Counted from the first letter of the stretch, positions 9,378 to 18,293 are shown. The stretch: DNA of 64,000 nucleotides from an uncultured Lachnospiraceae bacterium (GCA_934343915.1 CAKRIL010000012.1:1-64000); one strand, 5' to 3'. Numbers and translations: made by a program. Notes: generated by a model from the sequence alone, not told the origin.

Positions 9378-10139
9378 ATGATACTTGATATGTTCAGCCT
9401 GAAGGGAAAGACAGCTATTGTGACAGGAGCCAATACAGGCTTGGGGCAGGGAATGTGTGTGGCACTTGCACAGGCAGGAGCAGACATTGTCGGTGTCGCA
9501 AGAAGGGACTGTGATGAGACAAAGAAGCTTGTTGAGGAGACAGGAGCACGGTTCCTGCAGGTGAAGGCGGACCTTTCTTCAATGGAACCGATAGATGAGA
9601 TTATAAGCAGTGCGGTCGAGAGATTCGGACATATAGATATTTTGGTGAATAATGCCGGAATAATTAAGAGAAATGATGCCATTGATTACACTGAGGAGGA
9701 CTGGGATTCAGTGGTATTCCTCAATCAGAAATTCACGTTCTTCTTGTGTCAGGCGGCGGCAAAACAGTTCATTGCACAGAAGAGCGGCGGCAAGATAATC
9801 AATATTGCATCGATGCTCTCGTATCAGGGCGGAATAAGAGTGCCGTCCTACACGGCAAGCAAGAGTGCAGTGCTCGGACTTACAAGAGCTATGGCAAATG
9901 AATGGGCTAAGTACAATATTAATGTGAACGGAATTGCACCGGGCTACATGGCTACCAACAACACACAGGCGCTCAGAAGTGATGACGACAGAAGCGAAGA
10001 GATATTGTCGCGTATTCCGGCAGGACGCTGGGGAACACCTGAGGATATGGCAGGTGCAGTAGTCTACCTTGCATCTGCTGCATCGAACTATGTCAATGGT
10101 TTCACGCTTGCTGTTGACGGCGGATGGCTTGCAAGATAG
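9378..10139 (+). CDS. kduD: 2-dehydro-3-deoxy-D-gluconate 5-dehydrogenase (KduD)
   Basis: An SDR enzyme of pectin/uronate breakdown that interconverts 2,5-diketo-3-deoxygluconate and 2-keto-3-deoxygluconate using NAD(H). 253 residues, the usual KduD length when started at ATG 9378 (MILDMFSLKGK), which also has a GGAG 7 bases upstream; an ATG at 9366 would add four residues. The typical features are TGANTGLGQGM, NNAGI, the SYTASKSAV Tyr/Lys pair and a GGW C-terminal region. The gene lies 23 bases after the preceding SDR. KduI, KdgK and KdgA are not in this window. Confidence 0.88.
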   Translation: MILDMFSLKGKTAIVTGANTGLGQGMCVALAQAGADIVGVARRDCDETKKLVEETGARFLQVKADLSSMEPIDEIISSAVERFGHIDILVNNAGIIKRNDAIDYTEEDWDSVVFLNQKFTFFLCQAAAKQFIAQKSGGKIINIASMLSYQGGIRVPSYTASKSAVLGLTRAMANEWAKYNINVNGIAPGYMATNNTQALRSDDDRSEEILSRIPAGRWGTPEDMAGAVVYLASAASNYVNGFTLAVDGGWLAR

Positions 10140-10166
10140 AAATTGTTGCAAAAATGCTATAATTGT

Positions 10167-10195
10167 TTGACATCTTAGACAAAAATGTGTTAAAA
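10167..10195 (+). promoter_or_regulatory. promoter of DUF3048 lipoprotein gene
   Basis: TTGACA at 10167-10172 and TTAAAA at 10190-10195 with 17-base spacing (TAAAAT one base later is also possible). The start codon is about 80 bases downstream. Confidence 0.7.
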
Positions 10196-10272
10196 TAAAA
10201 GATGGTTTACAGCATATTACACAAACAATGGCTTTGCAGACCACAATTAAATTTATGTCCGGGGAGGATGTT

Positions 10273-11514
10273 ATGGTTAAGAGACAATTAATTGGAAAAG
10301 CAGCGATTGCGATTACTGCGGCAATGGTAATGATTTCAGGATGCAGTAAGAAGGCAGATACAGATAATCCACAGTCAAGTACACCTTCGGAGAGCACATC
10401 AGTGAATGAGACTACGACAAGCACTGAGAAAGAGAACAAGGATGATACTAAGGACGATGGTAAGAAGAATGATAATGGTGATGAGAAGCCGGTGACAGAG
10501 AAGGTTGACAATGGCTTCCCTGAGTACACATCGGATACAAGCCTTGTACCGACAGGCGAGACGGTAAGAAGCTTTCTTACCGGCGAGTGGCTTAATGATA
10601 CGGTTGCATACCGCAGACCTTTGGCAGTAATGATTAATAATATTGAAGCGGGACTTCCACAGAGTGGTATAAGCAAGGCTGAGGTTATATTTGAAGGTCA
10701 GTGTGAGGGCGGAGTTACCCGTCTTATGGCAGTATTTCAGGACTATGATGATATAGAATCAATCGGTTCAATCAGAAGCTGCCGTGACTACTATCCGTTC
10801 CTTGCGGCAGAGTATGATGCAGCTTATTATCATTTCGGACAGTCTGATTTCGCACTTGAATTCTTAAGTGATCCTGAACTCAGAACATTCAACGGAATGA
10901 ACGGAAAGTATAACTATGTAAGACGCTCTGACAGAGTATCACCGCACAATGTATTCACAACACCTGAGGATCTTGTCACCGCTATGGTGAATAATAAGGT
11001 TACAACATATCTTGACGAGGATTATGTGGCCCCTATGAAGTTCAGCACAACATCAAAGCCATCTGATTGTCCTGACGGAGAGAAGTGTATAACCCTTGAG
11101 ACAGGCTATGCATACAACAATGCTTACTTTAAGTACAATGAGGAGGACGGTCTGTATTATCGTTATGAATATGGACAGCCTCAGATAGATGAGCTTACAG
11201 GAGAGCAGATAGCTGTTGAGAACATTTTATTCAAGCTGGTTCCGGGAGAGCAGTACTGGAATGGTTCTCCGTTATATCTCCTCACCGGAGAGGGCATAGG
11301 TCTCTATGTAACCAACGGTACAGCTCAGTGGATTAAGTGGAGCAAGGAAGTTGACGGTATCAACACCAATCTTGGATGTAATTATACATACGGCTATGGA
11401 CCTACCACATATACCTATGAGGACGGAACAGAGGTTACCTTTAATCAGGGAAAGACGTGGGTATGCATTTATGAAGAGGAAAATAAGGCAAATATAAAGA
11501 TTAAGAGTAAGTAA
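10273..11514 (+). CDS. DUF3048 (YerB-like) lipoprotein
   Basis: 413 residues. An N-terminal signal peptide ends in the lipobox ISGC (Cys 24 or so), so the protein is probably membrane-anchored outside the cell. A Ser/Thr/Asp/Lys-rich linker of about 60 residues follows, then the DUF3048 domain (RPLAVMINNIE, VIFEGQCEGGVTRLMAVFQD, IGSIRSCRDYY) and its C-terminal part ending in TWVCIYEEE. The family includes Bacillus YerB; its role is unknown. The start at 10273 has GGGGAGG 5 bases upstream; an in-frame ATG at 10228 would spoil the signal peptide. Confidence 0.88.
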   Translation: MVKRQLIGKAAIAITAAMVMISGCSKKADTDNPQSSTPSESTSVNETTTSTEKENKDDTKDDGKKNDNGDEKPVTEKVDNGFPEYTSDTSLVPTGETVRSFLTGEWLNDTVAYRRPLAVMINNIEAGLPQSGISKAEVIFEGQCEGGVTRLMAVFQDYDDIESIGSIRSCRDYYPFLAAEYDAAYYHFGQSDFALEFLSDPELRTFNGMNGKYNYVRRSDRVSPHNVFTTPEDLVTAMVNNKVTTYLDEDYVAPMKFSTTSKPSDCPDGEKCITLETGYAYNNAYFKYNEEDGLYYRYEYGQPQIDELTGEQIAVENILFKLVPGEQYWNGSPLYLLTGEGIGLYVTNGTAQWIKWSKEVDGINTNLGCNYTYGYGPTTYTYEDGTEVTFNQGKTWVCIYEEENKANIKIKSK

Positions 11515-11526
11515 TATTCTATATGT

Positions 11527-11576
11527 AAAAAAAGAACTTCGTGTTCGTCGCAACGGCTGACATGAAGTTCTTTTTT
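11527..11576. terminator. bidirectional terminator between convergent genes
   Basis: AAAAAAAGAACTTCGTG on one side and CATGAAGTTCTTTTTT on the other give a stem with A and T runs usable from both strands. It serves the DUF3048 gene (+) and the ABC exporter (-). Confidence 0.88.
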
Positions 11577-11604
11577 CATAAAATACTGTTGGAAATGTTG
11601 TGAT

Positions 11605-13422
11605 TTATAACTGAAGTTTGCGCATCTCGTAGAATTCACCTTTTAATTCCATAAGCTCATCATAGCTTCCGTATTCGGTGCAATGTCCGTCGCGGAGAAC
11701 AGCAATCTTGTCGGCTCCCTTGATTGTCGAGAGTCTGTGTGCCACGATAAATGTGGTTCTGCCCTTGGTAAGATTGTTAAGAGCTTCCTGAATCTCCTTT
11801 TCAGAGATACTGTCAAGAGCTGAGGTAGCTTCATCGAGAATGATTATCTCAGGGTCTCGTATGAGTGCGCGGGCTATCGAGATACGCTGTCTCTGACCAC
11901 CGCTCAGTTTTCCGCCATGTTCTCCGACAACGGTGTCAAGTCCTTCAGGAAGACCATCTATGAAGCCTCTCAGGTTGGCTGCTTCAATGACTTCATCAAG
12001 CTTCTTTTGCGATACATTATCCATTCCGTATGTGATGTTGTCTCTTATTGTTCCGGAAAAAAGAATTGATGTCTGAGGGACAACGGCTATGTGCTGTCTG
12101 TATGTGTGGAGATTGATTGTACTCATATCCACACCATCTAAGAGAACACGTCCCGAGTCAGGCTTGTTAAAGCCGATTACCATGTTAAGTACGGTTGACT
12201 TTCCGGCACCCGATTCTCCGACAAGGGCGATTGTCTCACCCTGTGCCACATGCAGGTTGAGGTGATTTAAGACAGGCTTGCTGCTGTCGTATGCAAAGCA
12301 TAAATCCTGAAAGTCAAATTCACCTCTGACTGACTTAATCTTTGTCTTTCCCTTGTTATTTTCAATATCGTTCGCAAGAAGAACTTCACCGACCGAATTA
12401 ACCGATTCAAGACCCTTCGATATAATAGGAAGAAGGTTGATAAAGCTTGAAATCTGGTTGACTATCGTTGAAAAATATGTCTGGTACAGTGTTATGTCTC
12501 CGACGGTTGTCTGGCCGTGGAAGGCAAGCCAGCCCGTAAAGCCGAGGCACAGAACCTGAAATACCTGAAATACACACCAGCCGACGGCACCGAAGTTAGC
12601 CTGAACTATATCGAGGCGGTAGCCGCTTTTGGCAACGGAGCTTAACTGGTTCTCCATCTTGTCGATTTCCTCATCCTCAAGTGCGTGGGCTCTTGTTACA
12701 GGAATAAGCTCGACCATCTCCATAACCTTGGCTGAGGTTGTCTCCATCTCTTTACGGAAGGTTGAGTTGGTGCGTTTTATCTGATTCTTGAAGGCTACCA
12801 TGGTAAGTGCTGCGACAGGCCCGCATATCACAAAGAATATAAGCACTGTGCGGCTTCTCATTCCCGTAACGGCAAATGCTACAATCAGGTTAAGCAGTAT
12901 GGTGAGTATATTTGTAAAAAGCTGCTGTGACAGGGTCTCTATCGCTTCAACATCACGCATAATCTTGGATTGGAGTCGTCCTGACTGCATTTCCTTATGA
13001 TATGTGATTGAGAGCTGCTGCAGTTTCCTCACAAGAGCGCCTCGAAGTCCGGCCTCCATGTTGCGGATTGCAAGGCTTCGGAAGTGAACGTAGAGGTAAT
13101 TCGCCGGCATGTTGATGAGAACAAGGGCGATTTCTATACTTATATAGAAGAGAATGCCTGAGAGTCCTCCGTCATTGGTGCCTGATGCAATGTTGATTAC
13201 ACCTGCCGTTGCAACCGGAAGATACCATACACAGGCGTGCTTGAGAGCAAAGAATATTCCGGACAGCACAAGCTGTAAGTAATGACCTTTATACAGGCTT
13301 AACAGTATGCGCAGCGGCTTCTGTTCATGCTTTCCGTAGCTGTCGATGAAGGTTTCTTCTGTCTCGGCAAGGCTGCCCTCTATATCAAGGGACTTTTTTG
13401 ATAAAATATCTTTTTCTGACAT
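11605..13422 (-). CDS. ABC transporter, fused permease/ATPase (exporter type)
   Basis: 605 residues: an N-terminal six-helix ABC exporter domain (from about residue 45) and a C-terminal ATPase. Walker A is GESGAGKST, the signature LSGGQRQRISIARAL and Walker B IIILDEATSALD, all canonical, so it can work as a homodimer, unlike the two paired exporters elsewhere in this window. Substrate unknown (multidrug, lipid or peptide exporters share this layout). RBS GTGAGG lies 9 bases before the ATG. Single gene on the minus strand, divergent from adhE. Confidence 0.93.
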   Translation of the reverse strand: MSEKDILSKKSLDIEGSLAETEETFIDSYGKHEQKPLRILLSLYKGHYLQLVLSGIFFALKHACVWYLPVATAGVINIASGTNDGGLSGILFYISIEIALVLINMPANYLYVHFRSLAIRNMEAGLRGALVRKLQQLSITYHKEMQSGRLQSKIMRDVEAIETLSQQLFTNILTILLNLIVAFAVTGMRSRTVLIFFVICGPVAALTMVAFKNQIKRTNSTFRKEMETTSAKVMEMVELIPVTRAHALEDEEIDKMENQLSSVAKSGYRLDIVQANFGAVGWCVFQVFQVLCLGFTGWLAFHGQTTVGDITLYQTYFSTIVNQISSFINLLPIISKGLESVNSVGEVLLANDIENNKGKTKIKSVRGEFDFQDLCFAYDSSKPVLNHLNLHVAQGETIALVGESGAGKSTVLNMVIGFNKPDSGRVLLDGVDMSTINLHTYRQHIAVVPQTSILFSGTIRDNITYGMDNVSQKKLDEVIEAANLRGFIDGLPEGLDTVVGEHGGKLSGGQRQRISIARALIRDPEIIILDEATSALDSISEKEIQEALNNLTKGRTTFIVAHRLSTIKGADKIAVLRDGHCTEYGSYDELMELKGEFYEMRKLQL

Positions 13423-13500
13423 AAGTTTTCCTCACTTTGTATGAATACTGTGTAAAATATACTATATTCCATTAGGAATATCTACCATTAATTTTGGATT

Positions 13501-13529
13501 TTGGTAGAAAAGTACTGTTTTTTTATAAT
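13501..13529 (+). promoter_or_regulatory. possible promoter upstream of hairpin cluster
   Basis: TTGGTA at 13501-13506 and a perfect TATAAT at 13524-13529 are 17 bases apart. Transcription would begin just inside the hairpin at 13532 and run through further hairpins toward adhE. No protein gene follows within 300 bases. Confidence 0.4.
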
Positions 13530-13531
13530 AT

Positions 13532-13606
13532 AAAAGAGAAAAAACATTACCTTTTTGGGATGGTTTTTCTCTTTTGCCATGTGCCGGGTTCAAGCCCGGT
13601 ACATGG
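13532..13606 (+). other. two hairpins in adhE upstream region
   Basis: AAAAGAGAAAAA (13532-13543) pairs with TTTTTCTCTTTT (13564-13575). CCATGTGCCGGG (13577-13588) pairs with CCCGGTACATGG (13595-13606) around TTCAAG. They lie between divergent genes, where no transcript is expected to end, and lead into the GAA-hairpin repeat at 13610. Confidence 0.6.
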
Positions 13607-13609
13607 TGG

Positions 13610-13659
13610 GATGCGAAGCATCAATTTTATATGAGCAAGTAGCGAAGCGGATTGCGAAT
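13610..13659 (+). repeat. GAA-loop hairpin repeat, copy 1
   Basis: A small hairpin GATGC-GAA-GCATC, a T-rich linker, then a 29-base stretch that begins ATGAGCAAG (13631) and ends GCGGATTGCGAAT. The 29 bases recur at 23684-23712 with one mismatch, again after a GAA-loop hairpin of different sequence. GCAA and TTGC inside the unit can pair around a GC-GAA-GC hairpin. Confidence 0.65.
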
Positions 13660-13724
13660 ATCATTGACTTTTAATAGGTAAAAGACATGGTACAAAATAA
13701 ATACATATTTTTTTATAATAAGTG

Positions 13725-13753
13725 TTGACATATAAGATGAAGTGTGTTAATTT
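13725..13753 (+). promoter_or_regulatory. adhE promoter
   Basis: TTGACA (13725-13730) and TAATTT (13748-13753), 17 bases apart. The -10 lies inside the first Rex-type operator. Confidence 0.75.
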
Positions 13754-13760
13754 ATTAACA
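13745..13760 (+). promoter_or_regulatory. Rex operator 1 (adhE)
   Basis: TGTTAATTTATTAACA is a perfect inverted repeat TGTTAA-N4-TTAACA, the known binding consensus of the NADH-sensing repressor Rex. It covers the -10 of the adhE promoter, so binding would block transcription when NADH/NAD is low. Confidence 0.8.
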
Positions 13761-13767
13761 GAGTTAA

Positions 13768-13783
13768 TGTTAAATAATTAACA
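13768..13783 (+). promoter_or_regulatory. Rex operator 2 (adhE)
   Basis: TGTTAAATAATTAACA is a second perfect TGTTAA-N4-TTAACA site. It lies 23 bases (about two helix turns) from the first, so two Rex dimers could bind the same face. Confidence 0.8.
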
Positions 13784-13836
13784 AGGCGGTACAGCAATTA
13801 TACCGCACCACTTATTCATTCAGGGAGGCTCTAGTG

Positions 13837-16440
13837 ATGGAGAAAACGTATGAGGTAGTTGACAGTGTAGAGAGCTTTGAGAAGAAGCTTGCAAGTGTAA
13901 GAGAGGCACAGAAGATTTTCGCTACTTACACACAGGAACAGGTAGACAAGATTTTCTTTGAGGCAGCCATGGCAGCCAATCAGGCAAGAATTCCTCTTGC
14001 TAAGATGGCAGTTGAAGAGACAGGCATGGGTGTTGTAGAGGATAAGGTTATAAAGAATCATTTTGCATCAGAGTACATTTACAATGCATACAGAGATACC
14101 AAGACATGCGGAGTCCTTGAAGAGGATAAGGCGTTCGGTACTAAGAAGATTGCTGAGCCAATCGGTGTTGTAGCAGCAGTTATTCCTACAACCAACCCGA
14201 CATCAACAGCTATTTTCAAGACACTCATTTCTTTAAAGACAAGAAATGGTATCATCATCAGCCCGCATCCAAGAGCTAAGGGCAGCACAATCGCCGCTGC
14301 CAAGGTTGTTCTTGAGGCAGCAGTTAAGGCAGGAGCTCCTGAGGGAATCATCGGCTGGATTGATGTTCCAAGCCTTGAGCTTACCAACATTCTTATGAAG
14401 GAAGCTGATATTATTCTTGCAACAGGTGGTCCTGGTATGGTTAAGGCTGCTTATTCAAGCGGCAAGCCGGCACTTGGTGTAGGTGCAGGAAACACACCTG
14501 CAATCATTGATGACACTGCTGATTTAACACTCGCAGTCAACTCAATTATTCATTCTAAGACATTTGATAACGGTATGATTTGTGCTTCCGAGCAGTCAGT
14601 TATCGTTCTTGATAAGGTATATAAGCAGGTTAAGAAGGAATTCGCAGACAGAGGCTGCTACTTCTTAAATGCAGCAGAGACAGAGAAGGTAAGAAAGACA
14701 ATCATTATCAATGGCGCACTTAACGCTAAGATTGTTGGACAGCCGGCATACAAGATTGCTGAGCTTGCAGGTGTCACGGTTCCTGAGACAACTAAGATTC
14801 TTATCGGTGAGGTTGAGAGTGTAGAGCTTTCAGAGGAATTCGCACATGAGAAGCTTTCACCTGTACTTGCCATGTACAAGGCTAAGGATTTTGAGGATGC
14901 CGTATCTAAGGCAGAGCACTTAATCGCAGACGGCGGTTACGGACATACATCTTCACTCTATGTCAATGTAGGCACAGAGAAGGCTAAGATTGATGAGTTC
15001 TCAGAGAGAATGAAGACATGCCGTATCCTCATCAATACACCTTCATCACAGGGTGGTATCGGTGACCTTTACAACTTCAAGCTCACACCATCTCTCACAC
15101 TCGGATGTGGTTCATGGGGCGGTAACTCCGTATCAGAGAACGTAGGAGTTAAGCATTTAATCAACATTAAGACTGTTGCTGAGAGGAGAGAGAACATGCT
15201 GTGGTTCAGAGCACCTGAGAAGGTATATATTAAGAAGGGTTGTCTTCCTGTTGCACTTCAGGAGCTTAAGACTGTAATGAACAAGAAGAAGGTATTCATT
15301 GTAACAGATAAGTTCCTTTATTCTAACGGATATACAAAGGCTATCACAGATAAGCTTGACGAGCTTGGAATTAAGCATACAACATTCTATGACGTAGCAC
15401 CGGATCCATCACTTGCTTCCGCAACAGAAGGAGCAGAGGCAATGCGTTCCTTCGAGCCTGACTGTATCATAGCTGTCGGCGGTGGTTCTGCAATGGATGC
15501 AGGTAAGATTATGTGGGTAATGTATGAGCATCCAGAGGTTAATTTCCTCGATATGGCAATGCGTTTCTGCGATATCCGTAAGCGTATTTACACATTCCCT
15601 AAGATGGGTGAGAAGGCATACTTCATCGCTGTTCCTACATCAGCAGGTACAGGTTCTGAGGTAACACCTTTCGCAGTTATCACAGACCAGAGAACAGGAG
15701 TTAAGTATCCTCTTGCTGATTATGAGCTTCTTCCTAAGATGGCTATTGTTGATGCCGATATGATGATGGATGCCCCTAAGGGTCTTACATCAGCATCAGG
15801 TATTGATGCCGTAACACATGCACTTGAGGCTTATGCTTCAATGATGGCTACTGACTTTACAGATGGTCTTGCACTTCGTTCACTTAAGATGATATTTGAG
15901 TATCTTCCAAGAGCTTACGACAATGGTCCTAATGATCCTGTTGCAAGAGAGAAGATGGGTAATGCAGCTACTATGGCAGGTATGGCATTCGCAAATGCAT
16001 TCCTTGGTGTATGCCACTCAATGGCACATAAGCTTGGTGCTTTCCATCACCTTCCACATGGTGTTGCCAACGCTCTTCTTATCACAGATGTTATGAGATT
16101 CAATGCCGCTGAGGTTCCATCTAAGATGGGTACATTCCCTCAGTATGACCATCCTCATACACTTGCAAGATACGCTGAGGTTGCTGATTATCTCGGAGTA
16201 AAGGGTAAGAACGATCAGGAGAAGTTAGAAGGACTTATCGATAAGATCGAAGCTCTCAAGGAGAGAGTAGGCATCAAGAAGACAATAAAGGATTACGGCG
16301 TAGACGAGAAGTACTTCCTTGACACACTTGACAACATGGTTGAGCAGGCATTTGATGACCAGTGTACAGGTGCTAACCCAAGATATCCTCTTATGAAGGA
16401 AATCAAGGCAATGTACCTTAAGGCATACTACGGAAAGTAA
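13837..16440 (+). CDS. adhE: bifunctional acetaldehyde-CoA/alcohol dehydrogenase
   Basis: Reduces acetyl-CoA to acetaldehyde and then to ethanol, regenerating NAD+. 867 residues, normal for AdhE. The N-terminal aldehyde dehydrogenase half carries the catalytic Cys 249 in GMICASEQ; the C-terminal iron-dependent alcohol dehydrogenase half has GGGSAMDAGK and the His-rich iron site (HSMAHKLGAFHHLPHG). The ATG at 13837 lies 8 bases after AGGGAGG; a GTG just before it is an alternative. Two Rex operators in the promoter predict induction by high NADH. It is followed by a terminator, so monocistronic. Confidence 0.97.
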   Translation: MEKTYEVVDSVESFEKKLASVREAQKIFATYTQEQVDKIFFEAAMAANQARIPLAKMAVEETGMGVVEDKVIKNHFASEYIYNAYRDTKTCGVLEEDKAFGTKKIAEPIGVVAAVIPTTNPTSTAIFKTLISLKTRNGIIISPHPRAKGSTIAAAKVVLEAAVKAGAPEGIIGWIDVPSLELTNILMKEADIILATGGPGMVKAAYSSGKPALGVGAGNTPAIIDDTADLTLAVNSIIHSKTFDNGMICASEQSVIVLDKVYKQVKKEFADRGCYFLNAAETEKVRKTIIINGALNAKIVGQPAYKIAELAGVTVPETTKILIGEVESVELSEEFAHEKLSPVLAMYKAKDFEDAVSKAEHLIADGGYGHTSSLYVNVGTEKAKIDEFSERMKTCRILINTPSSQGGIGDLYNFKLTPSLTLGCGSWGGNSVSENVGVKHLINIKTVAERRENMLWFRAPEKVYIKKGCLPVALQELKTVMNKKKVFIVTDKFLYSNGYTKAITDKLDELGIKHTTFYDVAPDPSLASATEGAEAMRSFEPDCIIAVGGGSAMDAGKIMWVMYEHPEVNFLDMAMRFCDIRKRIYTFPKMGEKAYFIAVPTSAGTGSEVTPFAVITDQRTGVKYPLADYELLPKMAIVDADMMMDAPKGLTSASGIDAVTHALEAYASMMATDFTDGLALRSLKMIFEYLPRAYDNGPNDPVAREKMGNAATMAGMAFANAFLGVCHSMAHKLGAFHHLPHGVANALLITDVMRFNAAEVPSKMGTFPQYDHPHTLARYAEVADYLGVKGKNDQEKLEGLIDKIEALKERVGIKKTIKDYGVDEKYFLDTLDNMVEQAFDDQCTGANPRYPLMKEIKAMYLKAYYGK

Positions 16441-16496
16441 GATGTTAATTGTTAAGAGATAAGCCGCATTTAGGCTGGCTCTGAATGGTTAATTGG

Positions 16497-16535
16497 GCTT
16501 CCGGACTCGCGAGCCGGGTTCGGAAGCTTTATTTG
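16497..16535 (+). terminator. adhE terminator
   Basis: GCTTCCGGACTCG pairs with CGGGTTCGGAAGC (with GU pairs), followed by TTTATTTGTT. Confidence 0.75.
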
Positions 16536-16586
16536 TTCATACAATTCTAAAAAATAAATAAATTTGTGGTAAAAATTGGCGTACTA

Positions 16587-16595
16587 TGCTATAAT
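16587..16595 (+). promoter_or_regulatory. extended -10 promoter of kinase gene
   Basis: TGC followed by TATAAT is a good extended -10; no convincing -35 was found. The 95-base leader before the gene holds no motif I recognise. Confidence 0.55.
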
Positions 16596-16690
16596 AAGTA
16601 CAAACAATAGACACGGGGATGTGAGGTGCATACCTGTGTTCGGTATTTCATTTCTAAGGTGTTACAAATTAATGCATGGAGGTATAGACA

Positions 16691-17440
16691 ATGAAACTTG
16701 ACAATGTTATTGCAAAGCGTCCGACCAAGACAATCTACCGTGACGGAGACACAGTTATTAAGCTTTTTAATGAGGATTACAAGAAGTCAGATATCCTCAA
16801 TGAGGCACTCAACCAGGCGAGAGTTGAGGAGACAGGATTACTTATCCCAAAGATTCTTGAGGTTACCAAGATTGATGGCAAGTGGGCTATTATCAGTGAG
16901 TACATAGAGGGAACAACCTTGGAGGAGCTTATGAAGAAGCATCCTGAGAAGGAAGATGAGTACCTTGAGCTTTTCGTAAAGCTTCAGAGAGAGGTTCATT
17001 CCAAGAAGGCTCCGCTTCTTACAAAGCTTACAGACAAGATGATGCGTAAGATTGCAGAGGCAGACATCGACCCATCAACACGTTATGACCTTCATACAAG
17101 TCTTGAGGGTATGCATAAGCATGACAAGGTATGCCACGGCGATTTCAACCCAAGTAATATCATTATCACTGAGGACGGCAAGGCATACATCATCGACTGG
17201 TCACATGCTACACAGGGTAATGCTTCCGCAGATGCAGCGAGAACATATCTTGTATTTGCACTTGAAGGACAGAATAAGCTTGCAGATAAGTACCTTGACC
17301 TCTTCTGCGAGAAGAGCGGAATTGGCAAGCAGTATGTACAGAAGTGGCTTCCAATCGTAGCTGCATCACAGTCCGTTAAGGGTAAGCCTGAGGAGAGAGA
17401 GCTTCTTCTTAAGTGGGCAAGTGTTGTGGATTACGAATAA
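16691..17440 (+). CDS. phosphotransferase, APH/choline kinase-like
   Basis: 249 residues with the aminoglycoside-phosphotransferase/choline-kinase fold. The catalytic loop is CHGDFNPSN near residue 149 and the metal-binding Asp is in IIDWSHA near residue 167. The N-terminus resembles a small-kinase nucleotide-binding lobe. Such stand-alone proteins are common in Lachnospiraceae with unknown substrates; an antibiotic-resistance role cannot be inferred. RBS GGAGG lies 7 bases before the ATG. It sits between adhE and the mntP riboswitch. Confidence 0.82.
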   Translation: MKLDNVIAKRPTKTIYRDGDTVIKLFNEDYKKSDILNEALNQARVEETGLLIPKILEVTKIDGKWAIISEYIEGTTLEELMKKHPEKEDEYLELFVKLQREVHSKKAPLLTKLTDKMMRKIAEADIDPSTRYDLHTSLEGMHKHDKVCHGDFNPSNIIITEDGKAYIIDWSHATQGNASADAARTYLVFALEGQNKLADKYLDLFCEKSGIGKQYVQKWLPIVAASQSVKGKPEERELLLKWASVVDYE

Positions 17441-17449
17441 AATTACAGC

Positions 17450-17478
17450 TTGATTTTTTCCGAGATATATGCTATTAT
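17450..17478 (+). promoter_or_regulatory. promoter of mntP transcript
   Basis: TTGATT at 17450-17455 and TATTAT at 17473-17478 (17-base spacer, TGC in front of the -10), directly before the riboswitch. Confidence 0.7.
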
Positions 17479-17485
17479 TAACGAA

Positions 17486-17588
17486 CCTGTAAGGGAGTAG
17501 TTAGCGTGAATGCGTGGTAAGTCAACAGACTGATGTGATGTGTATACGCACAATGACATCTGGCTTATCTTAAATAACGAGACTTATG
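17486..17588 (+). promoter_or_regulatory. yybP-ykoY manganese riboswitch
   Basis: Matches the Mn2+-sensing yybP-ykoY class: the GGGAGUAG of the first metal-binding loop near 17493, the second conserved loop near GUCAACAGACUG, CUGGCUUAU, and the closing AACGAGACU near 17577. It precedes a gene for a putative Mn2+ efflux pump, the standard target. Its 3' end overlaps the terminator hairpin, so Mn2+ binding should prevent termination and turn efflux on. Confidence 0.88.
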
Positions 17589-17623
17589 TATGACTTAATT
17601 GTCATACATAAGTCTTATTTTTT
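17581..17623 (+). terminator. riboswitch expression-platform terminator
   Basis: GACTTATGTATGAC pairs perfectly with GTCATACATAAGTC around TTAATT, followed by TTATTTTTT. The first bases GAGACTT belong also to the closing helix of the riboswitch. Confidence 0.9.
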
Positions 17624-17707
17624 GCTTTTGAAGGATACACATACCTGCCCGGTATGGAAATCTGCTTACGGGAAACAATTACAAATAAGAAGAATGGAGA
17701 GTTATGT

Positions 17708-18274
17708 ATGGGTTTACTGGAATTATTTATCCTGGCGGTCGGATTGTCGATGGACGCATTTGCGGTGTCGGTATGTAAGGGACTTGCGATGAAACAGATT
17801 ACGTTTAAGAAGGCTGCTATTGTCGGAGCGTGGTTTGGAGGCTTCCAGGCACTTATGCCGCTTATCGGATGGCTTCTCGGAAGCCAGTTTAAGTCATATA
17901 TCACGGCGATTGATCACTGGATAGCATTTATACTGCTGTTAATTATCGGAGCGAACATGATTAAAGAGTCGTTTGACAAGAGTGAGGAGAGTGCCAACGC
18001 ATCACTTGGCTTTAAGATTATGCTCATGCTTGCCATTGCAACAAGCATCGATGCACTTGCGGTAGGTGTCACATTCGCGTTTCTTGATGTAAATATATGG
18101 TGGGCTGTTATCTTTATCGGAAGCATCACATTCACTCTGTCGGCTATCGGTGTGAAGGTTGGAAGTGTGTTCGGAGTTAAGTATAAGTCTAAGGCGGAGC
18201 TCGCAGGAGGAATTATTCTTATACTCATCGGAACGAAGATTCTGCTTGAGCATCTCGGAGTTATCAACTTCTAA
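17708..18274 (+). CDS. mntP: manganese efflux pump MntP
   Basis: A 188-residue integral membrane protein (DUF204/MntP family) with about six transmembrane helices and the conserved acidic residues in [12 protein letters not shown] and again in SIDALAVGV, the two halves of an internal repeat. Exports Mn2+. The ATG at 17708 is chosen because AATGGAGAG precedes it and the family begins with the first helix; an upstream in-frame ATG at 17654 lies in the leader. Control by the manganese riboswitch just upstream supports the function. Confidence 0.93.
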   Translation: MGLLELFILAVGLSMDAFAVSVCKGLAMKQITFKKAAIVGAWFGGFQALMPLIGWLLGSQFKSYITAIDHWIAFILLLIIGANMIKESFDKSEESANASLGFKIMLMLAIATSIDALAVGVTFAFLDVNIWWAVIFIGSITFTLSAIGVKVGSVFGVKYKSKAELAGGIILILIGTKILLEHLGVINF

Positions 18275-18293
18275 ATTATTGTATAAGGAAAAT

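Noticed and set aside
9708..10676. Long open frame on the minus strand (322 codons)
   Set aside because: It lies antisense to kduD and the DUF3048 gene, has no RBS and a composition (Ser/Cys/Leu-rich) typical of shadow frames.
16691..17440. Aminoglycoside resistance gene
   Set aside because: The APH-like catalytic motifs are shared by many sugar, choline and small-molecule kinases; nothing points to antibiotics.
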